A stretch of DNA of 64,000 nucleotides from Lutjanus erythropterus (taxonomy: Eukaryota; Chordata; Actinopteri; Lutjaniformes; Lutjanidae): contig CM034601.1 in the NCBI GenBank assembly GCA_020091685.1, forward strand, positions 9,550,419 to 9,614,418, given 5' to 3'. The notes under the pieces are model-generated. The model made no database searches and was not told the origin of the DNA. It saw only the letters and a program-made list of their open reading frames with translations. Each line of letters starts with the position of its first letter. Position 1 is the first letter of the stretch. Below, piece after piece: positions 12,001-23,200 of this stretch. The position numbers were made by a program, and so were the translations under genes.

Positions 12001-15000
12001 TTAATAACACATGCATGCTTTCATATCATCACACCTGGATGACTGTAACTCTCACATTTGCAGCTCATCCAGAACTCAGCAGCCAGATTACTGACTAAAT
12101 CTAGAAGGTCCTGTCTTATTCCTCCAGTTTTAGGAACAGCTGGACAAACTAATAAACCTATTTAGTGCTGCAATGATTAATCTATTATTAATCAATTATT
12201 AAATTATCTGCATCTATTTTGATAATCGATTTGAGTCATTTACAAGAAAAAAGTAAAAATTCTCTGATTTCAGCCTCTTAAATGTGAATATTTTGTTTTC
12301 CTTACTCCTCTCTGACAGTAAACTGAATATTTTTGAGTTGTGGACAAAACAAGACATTTGAGAACTGATTAACTTTGTTTTAAGGGGTCATAAGCCAAAA
12401 AATTTGGGACCCAGTGGGTTACATCATGTGTTCATTGTTGCAGGACTCAGAGAAATATGTGGAGCAGCTGCTCACCTTATTTAACCGCTTCAGTCGACTG
12501 GTGAAAGAGGCCTTTCAGGACGACCCGCGCTTCCTCACAGCTAGAGACAAAGTGAGCTGAATTTTCACTACCATGTCCACACATCTGTCAGAAGAAGTTA
12601 TTTACTGACTGCGCTCCTGTTTTTCTTTCACAGGCATATAAAGCTGTTGTGAATGACGCCACTATATTTAAATTAGAACTTCCTATGAAACAGAAAGGGT
12701 AAGAAATGCTGCCTGTATGAGTTTCAGTTTTGTCTTTGAATGTTCAAGGCAGTAAAGTCTGACTGCACTAGTGTTCCTCCCCCGTGTTTACAGGGTCGGT
12801 CTGAAAACTCAACCAGAGTCCAAGTGTCCAGAGCTGCTGGCCAACTACTGTGACATGCTCCTGAGGAAGACTCCGCTGAGCAAGAAGCTCACCTCTGAGG
12901 AGATAGAGGCCAAGCTCAAGGAAGTGGTACGTTTCAGGGAAACATTAGTGGATTGTTATCAGCCCTGTGGTTAGGTTTGGAACTGGTAAAATCATTAAAG
13001 GAGGTGATTGTTGTTCAGTTTGTGCTTGAGATCACCAGTCACTGTTTCAGCATTATTTGGGCCTTAATTTAATCCGACATCCACAACGGCCAGCTCAAAG
13101 TGTTACATCTCGAGCGCACAGACTGTGTGGGCGTTTCCAAGAGGAACTGCTGCTACAAAAAGAGCTATCTGTGGTTTTAATGTGGGCGTCAGTCAGTAAT
13201 CGTCTGTGTGCTCCTTGCAGCTGTTAGTGCTGAAGTACGTCCAGAACAAAGACGTGTTCATGCGCTACCACAAAGCCCACCTGACCCGTAGACTCATCCT
13301 GGACATCTCAGCAGACAGCGAGATCGAGGAGAACATGGTGGAGTGGCTCAGGGTAAGATCTGGGTGGATGTCTGTACAGTATGTGTGTGTATGAGAGAGA
13401 ACCATTCACTTTATCTTTTACTGATTTGCTTTTATTTTGCATCAGAAACAGTTTAAATGGAATTATTTTTCGATGACCTGTAAAAACTGTCCACCTGTGA
13501 TGTCATGTATCCTAACAGGAAGTAGGGATGCCGGCTGACTATGTCAACAAGCTGGCCAGGATGTTTCAGGACATCAAGGTGTCAGAGGACCTCAACCAAT
13601 CATTTAAAGAAATGCATAAACACAACAAGCTCGCTTTACCAGGTAAGAGACAGAGGTGCATCTCATTCTCAGATTGCATATGCATGGTGCAGGAACCAGT
13701 ATATATTTGGTATTTTTACTAAATAAATTACTCAAATGTTTAATCAATTATCAGCATTGTCATTGATTTGTTTTCATGTCAACCTTTAAGGAATAATTGA
13801 GCATTTTGGCATGCAGATGTGAGAGTCTTCTCATCTATCTCTGCAAGAAAGCAAACATGTCCACAATGTCAGACTACTCCTCTAATTCAACACTACCCAT
13901 AGTTCCATGCAGGCAAACTAAGGCCCTGTGTCTGCCAAAGCATATTTTTCCCAGCTGAAAATGCTCAGGAGCACTTGAGAGTGAACAGCGTTTTTCAAAT
14001 TAGATGCTCTAGTTGCTATAATACGAAATATCAGTGGATGCAACGGTTAATTTATGTTTCACAAGACCTCATTTTACGGCATTTTGTGTGACCAATAAAT
14101 TTTATAGTTGTTGCTCATATTTGAAACAATTAAAAAATATGCTGGCACACACCCCAATGTTAAAGCTTGATGGAACTTTAATTTTAGTGTTAAGTCCTTT
14201 AATATATGTCCATTTGTGTAGATGAAGGGTGACTCTAACTGCTAACTGTATGCAGTTTTCATTCAGTGATGAGGATGTGTTTATTTGTTTCCCTGCAGCT
14301 GACTCAGTCAACATAAAAATCCTGAATGCTGGAGCGTGGTCGAGGAGCAGCGAGAAGGTTTTTGTCTCTCTGCCTACAGAGCTTGAAGATTTGATACCAG
14401 AGGTAGAAGATTTCTATAAGAAGAACCACAGTGGCAGGAAGCTGCACTGGCATCACCTCATGTCCAACGGCATTGTGAGTCTAACAGACCCGCTCAGAGA
14501 CACGCTGCACAAAACCGGGAAAGGTGTAGGAGAAAAAGACTAAACAAAGTGTCATTTCTGCAGATCACTTTTAAGAACGAGGTGGGTCAGTATGACCTGG
14601 AGGTGACCACCTTCCAGCTGGCCGTGCTGTTTGCCTGGAACCAGAGACCCAGAGAGAGGATCAGCTTTGAAAACCTCAAGTTAGCCACGGAGCTGCCCGA
14701 CGCCGAGCTGCGACGCACACTCTGGGTAAATGGAGACAAAGGGTAGACGGATATTATAAGAAGATATAACTCATAAATTGCTTCCATCATGGTTCAAGTC
14801 CAGATCTCACAGTGCTGTTATTGTTGAGTTTTATCAATCTGATTATTTTTTTTCTGCTTTCCTCACGCTCTCCTCACCATCGCAGTCTCTGGTGGCGTTC
14901 CCTAAACTCAAGCGGCAGGTGTTGTCGTACGACCCCGTGGTGTCTTCACCCAAAGACTTTGCAGAAGGAACACTATTCTACGTCAACCAGGAGTTTTCTC

Positions 15001-16963
15001 TCATGTACGGAAAAGTCCACGTCTCTCTCTTCTTCCTAATTCTGTTTATAGTGTTCTTATTAGTCACATTTTGTTCTAAGTTTTAAGGCAAAGGAAATTC
15101 AAAATCTTGAATTTATAACTTGATAGATGTTGGTTAGGTTTGTTGCTTTTTCATTTGCTTTTAGAAATATCAATTGATGTTATTTGCTCCTCTTGTTGTT
15201 TCTTGACTTAAATTTTATCATCTTCTGGTTTGAACGCTTGTCTGCAGCAGAACAAGTCTGGTTAAACTAATTAATAATGTACAACACAGAAAAGGCATGT
15301 AGACGTTAACCTGCAAGGAGAACAGACCGCATAAGATGTAATTTTCTGTTTTGTTTTTGTACTTTTACACTAGTTGGCTTACATATGAAGTTACAGCCAC
15401 CAGCTAGTTAGCTTAGCATAAAGACTGGAAACCGAGGGAACGACCAGTTTGGCTCACAAAAAACTTTTGATTAACGAACATAAGAACTGAACATCTGTGC
15501 TGTACATGTACTCAGAGTATTTGTGGGTTTTTTTTAAACTCAACTTTGCAGAAAAAACTCCAAGGTTCAGAAAAGGGGGAAGATTAACCTGATTGGTCGG
15601 CTGCAGCTCACCACGGAGCGAATGAGAGAGGAGGAGAACGAGGGCATCGTCCAGCTCAGGATACTAAGAACGCAGGTAAGGAGATGAACTCACAGGGTGA
15701 AGGTGAGGATCAGTGTTCGCACAAAGTTTTTAAAGTTTGGAAAAAACCTTAATTTTAACCGTTATGTGTTCAAGGACAGAGCAGTGATAATAAGAGCCTT
15801 TTAATTTACATCTTCACACATTCATTCTCTTTCCCAGCTGTCCTTCTTGAATTTGGCAGCTGTGTTACTTGCAGTCTGGATGATGATGATGTTATGACAC
15901 TTTTTCACATTTGTCTAAAATTATAGTTTGCTCTGTGTTTGTAAAAAATGCCGGCTCGCTGCCAGTACACTTGTCTATGTTTCGATTCATCAGATACTGC
16001 GAACACCGCCCTGTTCATGTGAACGTGCTCGTGTCTAGATTGGGAAATCCTGGGTTGACTTACTGAGTTGATAACTACTGTTGAGTGACGACGTAGTGTG
16101 ATTGTTTTTGTTAGGCTTAGTGAAGCCAGATAAAGAAAAGATATCCTGGGTATATTGAATTTGTTTCATTGCTTCTCTGCCCTGTTATGTAACACCACGT
16201 ACTGTGAATAACTGGTTTCACTCTCCACAGGGGCGCCACCAGGGATTTTGGGCCCCATGAAAAGATATCACACTGGGCCACAGCAACCCTGTGCTATTGC
16301 TCTAACCAAACCTCCAGAAACCAATCGACCCATTCAAACCTTTACATAACTTGACCTTTACTGGCTTGTAACTCTCTTGTCATCAAGTACTGACTGTACA
16401 ATATTTACTGACAGTGAGCTGTGAAAATATAACACTGTGTTGACATGATGCAGGGAACATTCTGCATACAAGACTTGTCTGATACCCTCTATGAGAAATG
16501 TGCTAAAGGACACAAGGGGTTGGGCAATATAGACTCTCTGAAAAAAAGACTCTATTTATTATGATATGTTAATAGTTTATATGAAAAAAAAAAAAAAAAA
16601 AAAAAAAATAATAATGTTAGGGCCTCTGTCAGTCCCTAATCATTGTTCTCACTTTTCTGCCCCCATATGACGCCCCTGACCCTCCATTACCCATCATGAC
16701 ACATGTGGTGATGTTATAACCCATCTGTCTTGTTTTTCACCCCATTTCCTTCTATGTCCCATCTCCAGGAGGCCATAATCCAGATCATGAAGATGAGGAA
16801 GCGCATCAACAACGCCCAGCTGCAGACGGAGCTGGTGGAGATCCTAAAGAACATGTTTTTACCACAGAAGAAGATGATCAAAGAGCAGATCGAGTGGCTG
16901 ATAGATCACAAGTACATAAAGCGGGATGAGACCGATATAAACACCTTCATCTACATGGCATAG
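3044..16963 (+). CDS. cul5: Cullin-5, complete, 19 coding exons, 780 aa
   Basis: CUL5 is the scaffold of the CRL5 ubiquitin ligases. Its N-terminal cullin repeats bind elongin B/C-SOCS-box receptors and its C-terminal domain binds the RING protein RNF7 and NEDD8. Exons: 3044-3067, 5478-5587, 5695-5794, 6935-7111, 7206-7347, 8510-8655, 9847-9927, 10593-10686, 11822-11952, 12444-12551, 12634-12698, 12794-12926, 13221-13352, 13519-13642, 14299-14474, 14564-14725, 14886-15004, 15552-15675, 16769-16963. They sum to 2,343 nt, that is 780 codons plus stop, the same length as human CUL5. All introns are GT-AG with matching phases. The protein starts MATSNLLK and ends NTFIYMA. The neddylation motif IQIMKMRK in the last exon puts the acceptor lysine at residue 724. 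No frameshift or missing exon was seen. Teleosts can carry two cul5 copies (a and b); which one this is cannot be told here. Confidence 0.98.
4370..4720 (+). mobile_element. MITE relic, GGGCTGCAACTAATGATT family (full copy)
   Basis: About 350 bp in cul5 intron 1. It starts GGGCTGCAACTAATGATTAT and ends with a degenerate inverted copy (ATTAATTGTTGTAGCTCTTA). Between them lies the family's typical middle (GTCTTGTTTTGCCCACAAC, GTCAGAGAGGAGTAAAGAAA). The same consensus recurs at least a dozen times in the window. It has no coding capacity. The superfamily was not assigned. A more decayed relative is at 4925-5100. Confidence 0.75.
7697..7800 (-). mobile_element. tRNA-derived SINE fragment
   Basis: On the minus strand the segment contains an A-box-like GGTCGGTAGAGCATTCGCC and a B-box-like GGGTTTGACTCC, the internal Pol III promoter of tRNA-derived SINEs. 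It lies in cul5 intron 5. It lacks a foldable acceptor stem, so it is not a working tRNA. Confidence 0.55.
7812..8285 (+). repeat. Dispersed repeat with repeated TTGCACAT words
   Basis: This starts with a sequence typical of fish interspersed repeats (TTTCCTTTATTAGTCCCACA). It continues with short irregular units built round ATTGCACATTG until about 8,270. It has no ORF and lies in cul5 intron 5. The family is not identified. A separate MITE end, GGTGAACTATCCCTTTAAAG, lies in intron 6 near 8,768-8,787. Confidence 0.45.
8935..9535. other. CpG-richer patch in cul5 intron 6, origin unknown
   Basis: About 600 bp clearly richer in GC and CpG than the surrounding intron. Overlapping minus-strand ORFs of 62-99 codons cover it but show no recognisable domain. 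It could be an interspersed element, a retrocopy fragment or an intronic regulatory island. No inverted termini were found. Confidence 0.35.
12164..12375 (-). mobile_element. MITE relic, same family as 4370-4720, truncated
   Basis: An antisense, 3'-truncated copy in cul5 intron 9. The diagnostic core is present in reverse orientation: CTCCTCTCTGACAGTAAAC and GTTGTGGACAAAACAAGAC. Confidence 0.65.
15385..15475 (+). repeat. Common fish interspersed repeat fragment
   Basis: The segment contains GCTAGTTAGCTTAGCATAAA followed by GACTGGAAACC, a word string seen very often in percomorph genomes. It is a short fragment in cul5 intron 17 with no coding potential. Confidence 0.5.
16228..16678. mobile_element. 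hAT-like non-autonomous element, 451 bp
   Basis: It starts CAGGGGCG and ends CGCCCCTG, giving 8-bp perfect terminal inverted repeats. It is flanked by ACTCTCCA on the left and ACCCTCCA on the right, an 8-bp target duplication with one mismatch. Both traits are typical of hAT elements. It sits in the last cul5 intron, about 90 bp before exon 19. It contains a poly-A run at 16584-16608 and no ORF. Confidence 0.7.
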
Positions 16964-17905
16964 CATCGCACGTCAGGGTGACTCACTCATGTTGACTTTC
17001 AGTGGATCAGGCCTGATGGACACTCGGATACTTCCAGGCTCCCCGTCCTCTATTTAAAAAAACATAAAAATCCAATCATGTGCAGGGAGGCATGAATTTA
17101 AGACTTGAGACCTACCTATTTAAAAAAAAAAAGTGGAACTTCCTGCCTTAAAGTTGTACAAAGAAAAAAAAATGCAAGAAAACGTTGCAGTGGGAGTCAT
17201 CACCAAGTGGTTATAACTGTTTCTTTGCTGTCCAGATGAGGCTGTTATTGTTAATGGTCTGTTTTTGATGCCATGGTGTCGTCTGGGCAGCGGTTACAAC
17301 ACTCCTGCTGCTCGATGCTTGTGCGAGTCTCACTAAAGGCATGCCGACAGGAAAAAGCTGAGGAACTTTTGGACTGCAGATATTTTCAGATCCAGTTTTA
17401 ATCCACGTCAAACCCCTCACCATCTGAACAAAAACGCTGCCCTCTTCACTCAAAGGCGACGCGGCTTCAAACCAGCTAGCCGGTGTGTCACGGGGGCCGT
17501 GATGCTGTCGTGACTCTCTGCAGTCAGAGTTAAAGTGATCAAACACTTAATCCGGACATCCAGCGTGTGTGTATAAAGAGCCAGATAAGCACTTCACAGT
17601 TTGCAGGACTGAACGCCGACTCCAAACCCCCCGTCAAGCCTCTGTCCCTGGGTAAAAAAAAAAGGAGTATGTGAAAGGAAAAATTAGCATATTGCTAAAA
17701 TCCACAATCCGTTTCCTTCTTTCAAACGTACCCATGGACAGAGGAGGTGTTGGAGTCGAGCCTGGAGCTCTCTTTACTGCAGGAGGCCTGGGAGAAGAGG
17801 CTGAGGTCAGTATTACACATGGTAAATACTACAATTCAAAGGTATAGGAGCGTGTACCATGAGATGTGAATAATGAAATGATTAAATAAACAGCACCTTA
17901 TTATA
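16964..17905 (+). other. cul5: cul5 3' UTR and probable poly(A) site
   Basis: The stretch follows the cul5 stop. The first clear poly(A) signal on this strand is AATAAA at 17885-17890, giving a 3' UTR of about 0.94 kb. No other gene is visible in it; the minus-strand ORF at 17211-17546 has no recognisable domain or splice sites. Confidence 0.55.
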
Positions 17906-18002
17906 AAACAACAGGTTCGTTATTCTTGCTCACTCAGAAACACAATTCCCCGTGATCTTTATTTCTTTTTTATTTATCTCTTCTCAGTCTGCATTTCAAT
18001 GA

Positions 18003-18515
18003 GATTATTTAAAGGGATAGTTTGGATTATTTTGAATAGGGGTTGTATGAGGTACTTTTCCATAGTCGGCGTATTGTCCACAGTCGATGGCGGTCAGCAT
18101 GCCCCCAGTTTGATGAAGCAGACAGCAGCTAATCAGTGTATTGCTGCTGACGGAGTCATCAGAAAAACACATTTTAGCCACATAAAAAAAGTAATTAAAA
18201 AATTAAAAGTAATTTTACCTTGCAGAACACAGATGTTGCTGAGCTACTGCTGCCTCTATCTGTTTATTTTATGACTGAATCCGATCTAACTTTATAAAAC
18301 ACTGACAAACAAACAACTAACAGATGGAGGCAGCAGTAGACCTGCATCAAATTTATCAACGGAGTTTGATCAGTTTACATCGTGATATCTGGCTGGTTGT
18401 TGTCCATCAGAAAACGCTTTCTGACAGCAAGGTAAAGTCCACAGAACACTGCTGGAGTTTCACAGGAAAACAGTGTTGCAGAATCTCCCAAACAATGTAA
18501 GTGAATGGTGACCTG
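18003..18515 (+). repeat. Interspersed repeat (GGGATAGTTTGGATT...)
   Basis: It begins AAAGGGATAGTTTGGATTAT, a common fish repeat start. It includes a 75-bp block (TGCTGGAGTTTCACAGGAAA and neighbours, about 18,436-18,513) that recurs in the same orientation at 50,117-50,192. No coding capacity. Confidence 0.6.
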
Positions 18516-18516
18516 C

Positions 18517-18602
18517 CTCTTGCCTAATGTCAGCTGGGATGGGCGCCAGCTCCACCGCAACCCGTCAGGATAAGTGGTTACGGACAATGGACGGATGGAA
18601 AT
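18517..18602 (+). mobile_element. LINE/SINE 3' tail fragment
   Basis: The string AGCTGGGATGGGCGCCAGC, followed by GGATAAGTGGTTACGGACAA and TGGACGGATGG, is the widespread 3' tail shared by fish LINEs and their SINE partners. Only the tail is present. Confidence 0.6.
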
Positions 18603-19370
18603 GTTTGTTGAGTTTAATTTCAAACCCAGTTTAATATTTTGAATCCAGTTGAACTAAATTATGATGCAATTTAATTTTTTCCAAATGCAGACAGAAAGCA
18701 TTCACATCAGCAGTTCAGGGGAAACGGTGCCATCTGGTGGCAGAAAGCAGCTCCAGCAGAAGCTCCAGGACATGAACGATTGTTTCAACATTGATTTTCC
18801 TGTGGAAAAAGCTCCACAGATTGACTTTATGTGTCTGTGTTGATTATGTCATGTGAAAACCAGCAGGCTCACACATCAGACTGCGATTCACTGATGCTGC
18901 AGAAAGTATGATGATCAGAATGTTTTCACTCATTACACCTTTACATTGAAAACTTTATGCCTGATCAGCAACATGTGGAGCGAATCCAGCGTATGTGTCA
19001 CTGATTTCAAAACAAGGCGTCTGCAACTCAAAGACAGGAAATGAAAATCGTCTTCCATTTGAGTGAAGCATCACACTGAGTCATTACCACATTGTTAAAT
19101 GATCATTATCTCATGATTATCATGACTCAGCATGTTGAAAGCTACACAAGTGACAAATGATTGCTTAAATAACATAAATTGACTTCCTATCTTTTCAATA
19201 AATATTAACTGCAGTTTCTGGTTTTATAAACTATTTGTACATTACAGAATTTATATAAGTTAATAAAACCAGAAACTGCAGTTAATATTTATTGAAAAGA
19301 CAGAAAGTAAATTTATAATTTGATTGTTTTTATTTTCATAGACCTAGAATTAAGCTCACTTAAGACTCTG
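18603..19370. other. Spacer between convergent cul5 and NLR genes
   Basis: AT-rich sequence between the cul5 poly(A) region and the NLR gene's probable poly(A) signal. No exon was recognised. It holds the long hairpin at 19174-19316. Confidence 0.5.
19174..19316. repeat. 54-bp inverted repeat with 35-nt loop
   Basis: The left arm (19174-19227) and right arm (19263-19316) are reverse complements at 51 of 54 positions, including more than 35 consecutive matches centred on AACTGCAGTTTCTGGTTTTA. The loop is 35 nt. It lies just downstream of the probable NLR poly(A) signal. It may be a fold-back MITE or a recent inverted duplication; no coding potential. Confidence 0.85.
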
Positions 19371-19374
19371 ATAA

Positions 19375-20202
19375 ATACAAATTTATTGGGCCAAATGTTT
19401 GACAATATGTGATAATTACATCATATGAACACAAAACGGTAGTAGTACAGTTAGCCTGATCTGCCAGTGTCAGTGATCAATAGACACATTAATAAACCAC
19501 TTATCGAACCAAAAACGATCAGCAGTCAACCTCAGACGACCTTATCAGACTTCAGCAGTTACCGAGTACTTCTATAATCACAAGAGAGCATTGAAAATAT
19601 ACATATGAGCAGTTTGAATTAAACAAAAGCTGCCGGTGCTCTCTGAAGAAAATATGACATCAAGCTCTCTTGAACAAATATCACATATTAACAATTTCTC
19701 ACATGTCCACAAAAACACATTTTAGAAACACAAGATAAAAGGTTTCACATGTCAACAGTCTTCAGTCATCAATATCAGTAAAGATAAACTCTATTTCTGT
19801 ACAAACTTGAATTTTGCCAGCCTCTATTCGCTATCTTCAGGCTATAAACAGAAGGTAAGTTACTTTAGTCAGTTGTAACGTGGCCAGGTGAGTATAGTAG
19901 TTACTGAGAGCGCACCACTGTTGATCACCAGTGTGATGGCGGGGACGAAAATGTGAAACTAAGTCCCCAGGGCCCCCGACGTTTGGAGGTGGATCTCAGA
20001 GCAGTTCAGACTGCAGCACTGACAGTCATCTCCACCGGTTGTGATTCCTTTGTCAGTCAGTGCTGGTGAAGCTCCCAGTTAACACGTCCCGCTCAGAGCA
20101 ACTCCACACGCGAGCTTCTGCTGCTTCAGCCTCTGTGGACCTTCGGGACACAGGTGATCCTCTCAGCACCACCTCCTTCACCGTTGCTCACTCTGGCAGA
20201 GA
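19375..20202 (-). other. 3' UTR of the NLR gene
   Basis: This follows the stop codon at 20205-20203 on the minus strand. The candidate poly(A) signal is AATAAA (TTTATT at 19382-19387 on the plus strand), giving about 0.8 kb. The first 200 bases are GC-rich and without obvious repeats. The end point is inferred. Confidence 0.45.
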
Positions 20203-20212
20203 TCACTTCCAT
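20203..20212 (-). other. Last coding exon of the NLR (Trp-Lys-stop)
   Basis: The acceptor is a pyrimidine-rich CTCTTCTCTCATCAG ending at 20213. The exon then reads A|TGG AAG TGA, completing an Arg codon from the preceding LRR exon before the stop. The phase matches. The alternative, read-through past the LRR-D donor, would add an untypical tail. Confidence 0.6.
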
Positions 20213-23200
20213 CTGATGAGAGAAGAGGACAGACAGCAGGAGTCATAAATCAGTGTTTACAGAGGCTCCCTTCATCACATCCAGCATAAAGAGCAGCGGG
20301 ACTTCAGTAAAGCAGAGCTGCCTCCTTTCAGCTCTCAGCTTTGAAGACTGACGGCTGTTACGGTTGAAAGTTGTTAGGTCTCAGTTTGAACATTTCATCT
20401 ACTTTTGAAGGTGTCTTGGTCCCCTGCTATTCTCCCTATACATGCTTCCATTAGATCACATCATCAACAGGTTCAGTTTAAATTTCCATAGCTATGTGGA
20501 TGACATGCAATTGTATATTTTCAACAAACCTATATGTGCTTTCAGAGAATTGACTTTTAAAGTTCTTTTACTCGCATACAAAGCTCTTCATCATATAGCA
20601 CCTTCATACATTTTAGACTTTTTAACCCCTCATCAACCAACAGGAGCCCTTCGATCTTTTGATGCTGGTAGTTTAATGTAACCATAGAACAACGCTAATA
20701 GCAGCTCTGCTCCAAGACTGCTGAACACTCTGCCCAATTACATTAGACATGCAAGCTCTGCTGACATTTTTAAAATTCAACTTAAGACCTGCTTTTTCAG
20801 GCAAGCATTTAGTCATTTCTAGTTTGTTCTGTAATTTTTACTTCCTGCATTTCTCTTCACTTTTATTTCTAATATTTTTTGTTACTTCTTTATGCCGTTT
20901 TTTTAATGCCATACAATTTTAAGTACTTTTCATGAATTTATGTACTTTTGTCTTATTTTTATCCCAAACCTGCATGGACCGACTCCACCCCTCCACTGAC
21001 CTCAGAGTCTCCAGTCTACAGTGTGGAGTCTCCACAAGATCACACAGCAGCTTCACGTCTGAATCCTGAAGCTTGTTGAGACTCAGCTCCAGCTCTCTCA
21101 GATGGGCAGGGTTGGACTTCAGAGCTGAGGCCAAGGACACACAGCTGATCTCTGACAAACTGCAGTTCATCAATCTGAATAAAGAATAAATGATGACGAT
21201 AAAAATCCAGTTATAATCCAATCAGATGTGTTCAGGTTCTATTCCATTCTTCCAGACACTGGTGCATTAGCACTGCATATTTCCATCTCGCATATGCGCA
21301 GGTCAAGCCATTATACCCACAAAGTCACCTGTGACCATATGATGACATAGCGAGCATGCACCAATACAAACACTTAATGTTATCACACGGTATCTTCCCT
21401 CCATCTTCTTGTTATTGCAGAAGCTAACAGGTCAATTTGGCTCCTTGCTTGTAAAAAGGGTAAACCACTTGCTTTCTAATTACATCATCAAACGTTCACA
21501 GGTGACTGTGTTGGTACAATGGCTCGACGTGCACATATACGAGATGGTGATCTCCACTGCTAAAGCACTACTGCCTGGCAGTCATCCAGAATTTATAGAA
21601 CCACAATTACATTCATTTATACAGTTTAAGAAACAGAAGTCTTTAGTGACTGTAGGTAAGTTATATATGAACAGAAATTAGGTTCATAGGTTAATTAAAC
21701 ATATCAGATCTACAATAGTAAGAGAGTCAGTGAGATGACCCCAGAATCTGCAGTCTGCAGTGTGGACTCTCCAGAAAACCACACAGCAGCTTCACTCCTG
21801 AATCCTGCAGCTTGTTGACACTCAGGTCCAGCTCTCTCAGATGGGAGGGGTTGGACTTCAGGGCTGAGGCCAGAGAAGCACAGCTGATCTCTGTCATACT
21901 GCAGTTCATCAATCTGAATAAAGAATAGATAATGTAGGTTTAGAAGACTTTGAATGTAAAAACTGCAGAAACAATTTTCACCGTCACCTCCACATTCACA
22001 GACACATCCACAGTCAGCATCCTATCAGACATCTACGTGAGAGTGTATGTGAACTGGATTACATCATTCCTGCTCTGACCAGACAAGTGTGGAGATTGAA
22101 AATTTATAGAATCAGTGAGGGTTAATTCATTACTGAGGGTACAAGTTTGATATTCAGTAAGCCAGCACCTCTGTTAGACTGGGGATTTATTTAGTCATAA
22201 AATCAAAGCACCTTCAGTTTAAACTATTCAGTCAGTATGAGCATCATATAACTTCATAATGATGTTGGAAAAAGAAAATATGGAATATATTTGTTTTTTG
22301 TCTGATATTCATATTTATGTATTCACATTATCTTTTATTTGAAAAAAAGGCAATTAATGTAAAAATCCATAGTTTAAGAGGTTCAGAGTGAATTATCCTA
22401 TGTAGATTCCTCTTGTTATTTAAAGGTTTTAAATATGTAGCACAACATTGATCTGCCACAGTCAATAGACTAAACCACTTAAGAAGATAACAGACTTTAG
22501 CATGACCATATTCAGTATGGATGAGTATATCAGCCTTCTGTTGGCAGTTTAGTGTCACCACAACTTTCTCATAATATTAATCTCAGCACAGAACTAAAAC
22601 ATGATGTCTGACCTCACTAACAGAGGACTGTTCTAAAGTTTCTTTAAGAAACTAAAGTCTTTCCTGACTGCAGATTAAATTTAGTTAAAAACATGAAACT
22701 ATATGCAAAAGGAATATGTGTATTTCATACAAAACTAACATCTATAGATGTATATACATTTATAGATGTTAGTTATGTATGATCATGTATTATATTCAAA
22801 TGTTAATTTAACATATCAGAGCTACAGTAGTAACAGAGAGGCAGGGACCTGACCTCAGGGTCTCTAGTCTGCACTGTGGACTCTCCAGAAAATCACACAG
22901 CAGCTTCACCCCTGAATCCTGCAGCTCGTTGACACTCAGCTCCAGCTCTCTCAGATGGGAGGGGTTGGACTTCAGAGCTGAAGCCAGAGAAGCACAGCTG
23001 ATCTCTGTCAAACTGCAGCCCAACAATCTGAAAAAAGAATAAACGACAAAGACAAAAATTCCATTTATAATCCCGTCAGATGTGTGCAGGTTTTAAATGT
23101 GTGGCTCAACATTACTATGCACTAATCAATGACATTTCCCTGAAATGAGTAGAGTGAGTTTGTCATTGTGTTATTGTGGGTCATCATAATGTTAGCTTAC

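Noticed and set aside
21409..21681. 90-codon plus-strand ORF with acceptor- and donor-like ends in an NLR intron
   Set aside because: No recognised domain, wrong strand for the NLR, and no neighbouring exon.
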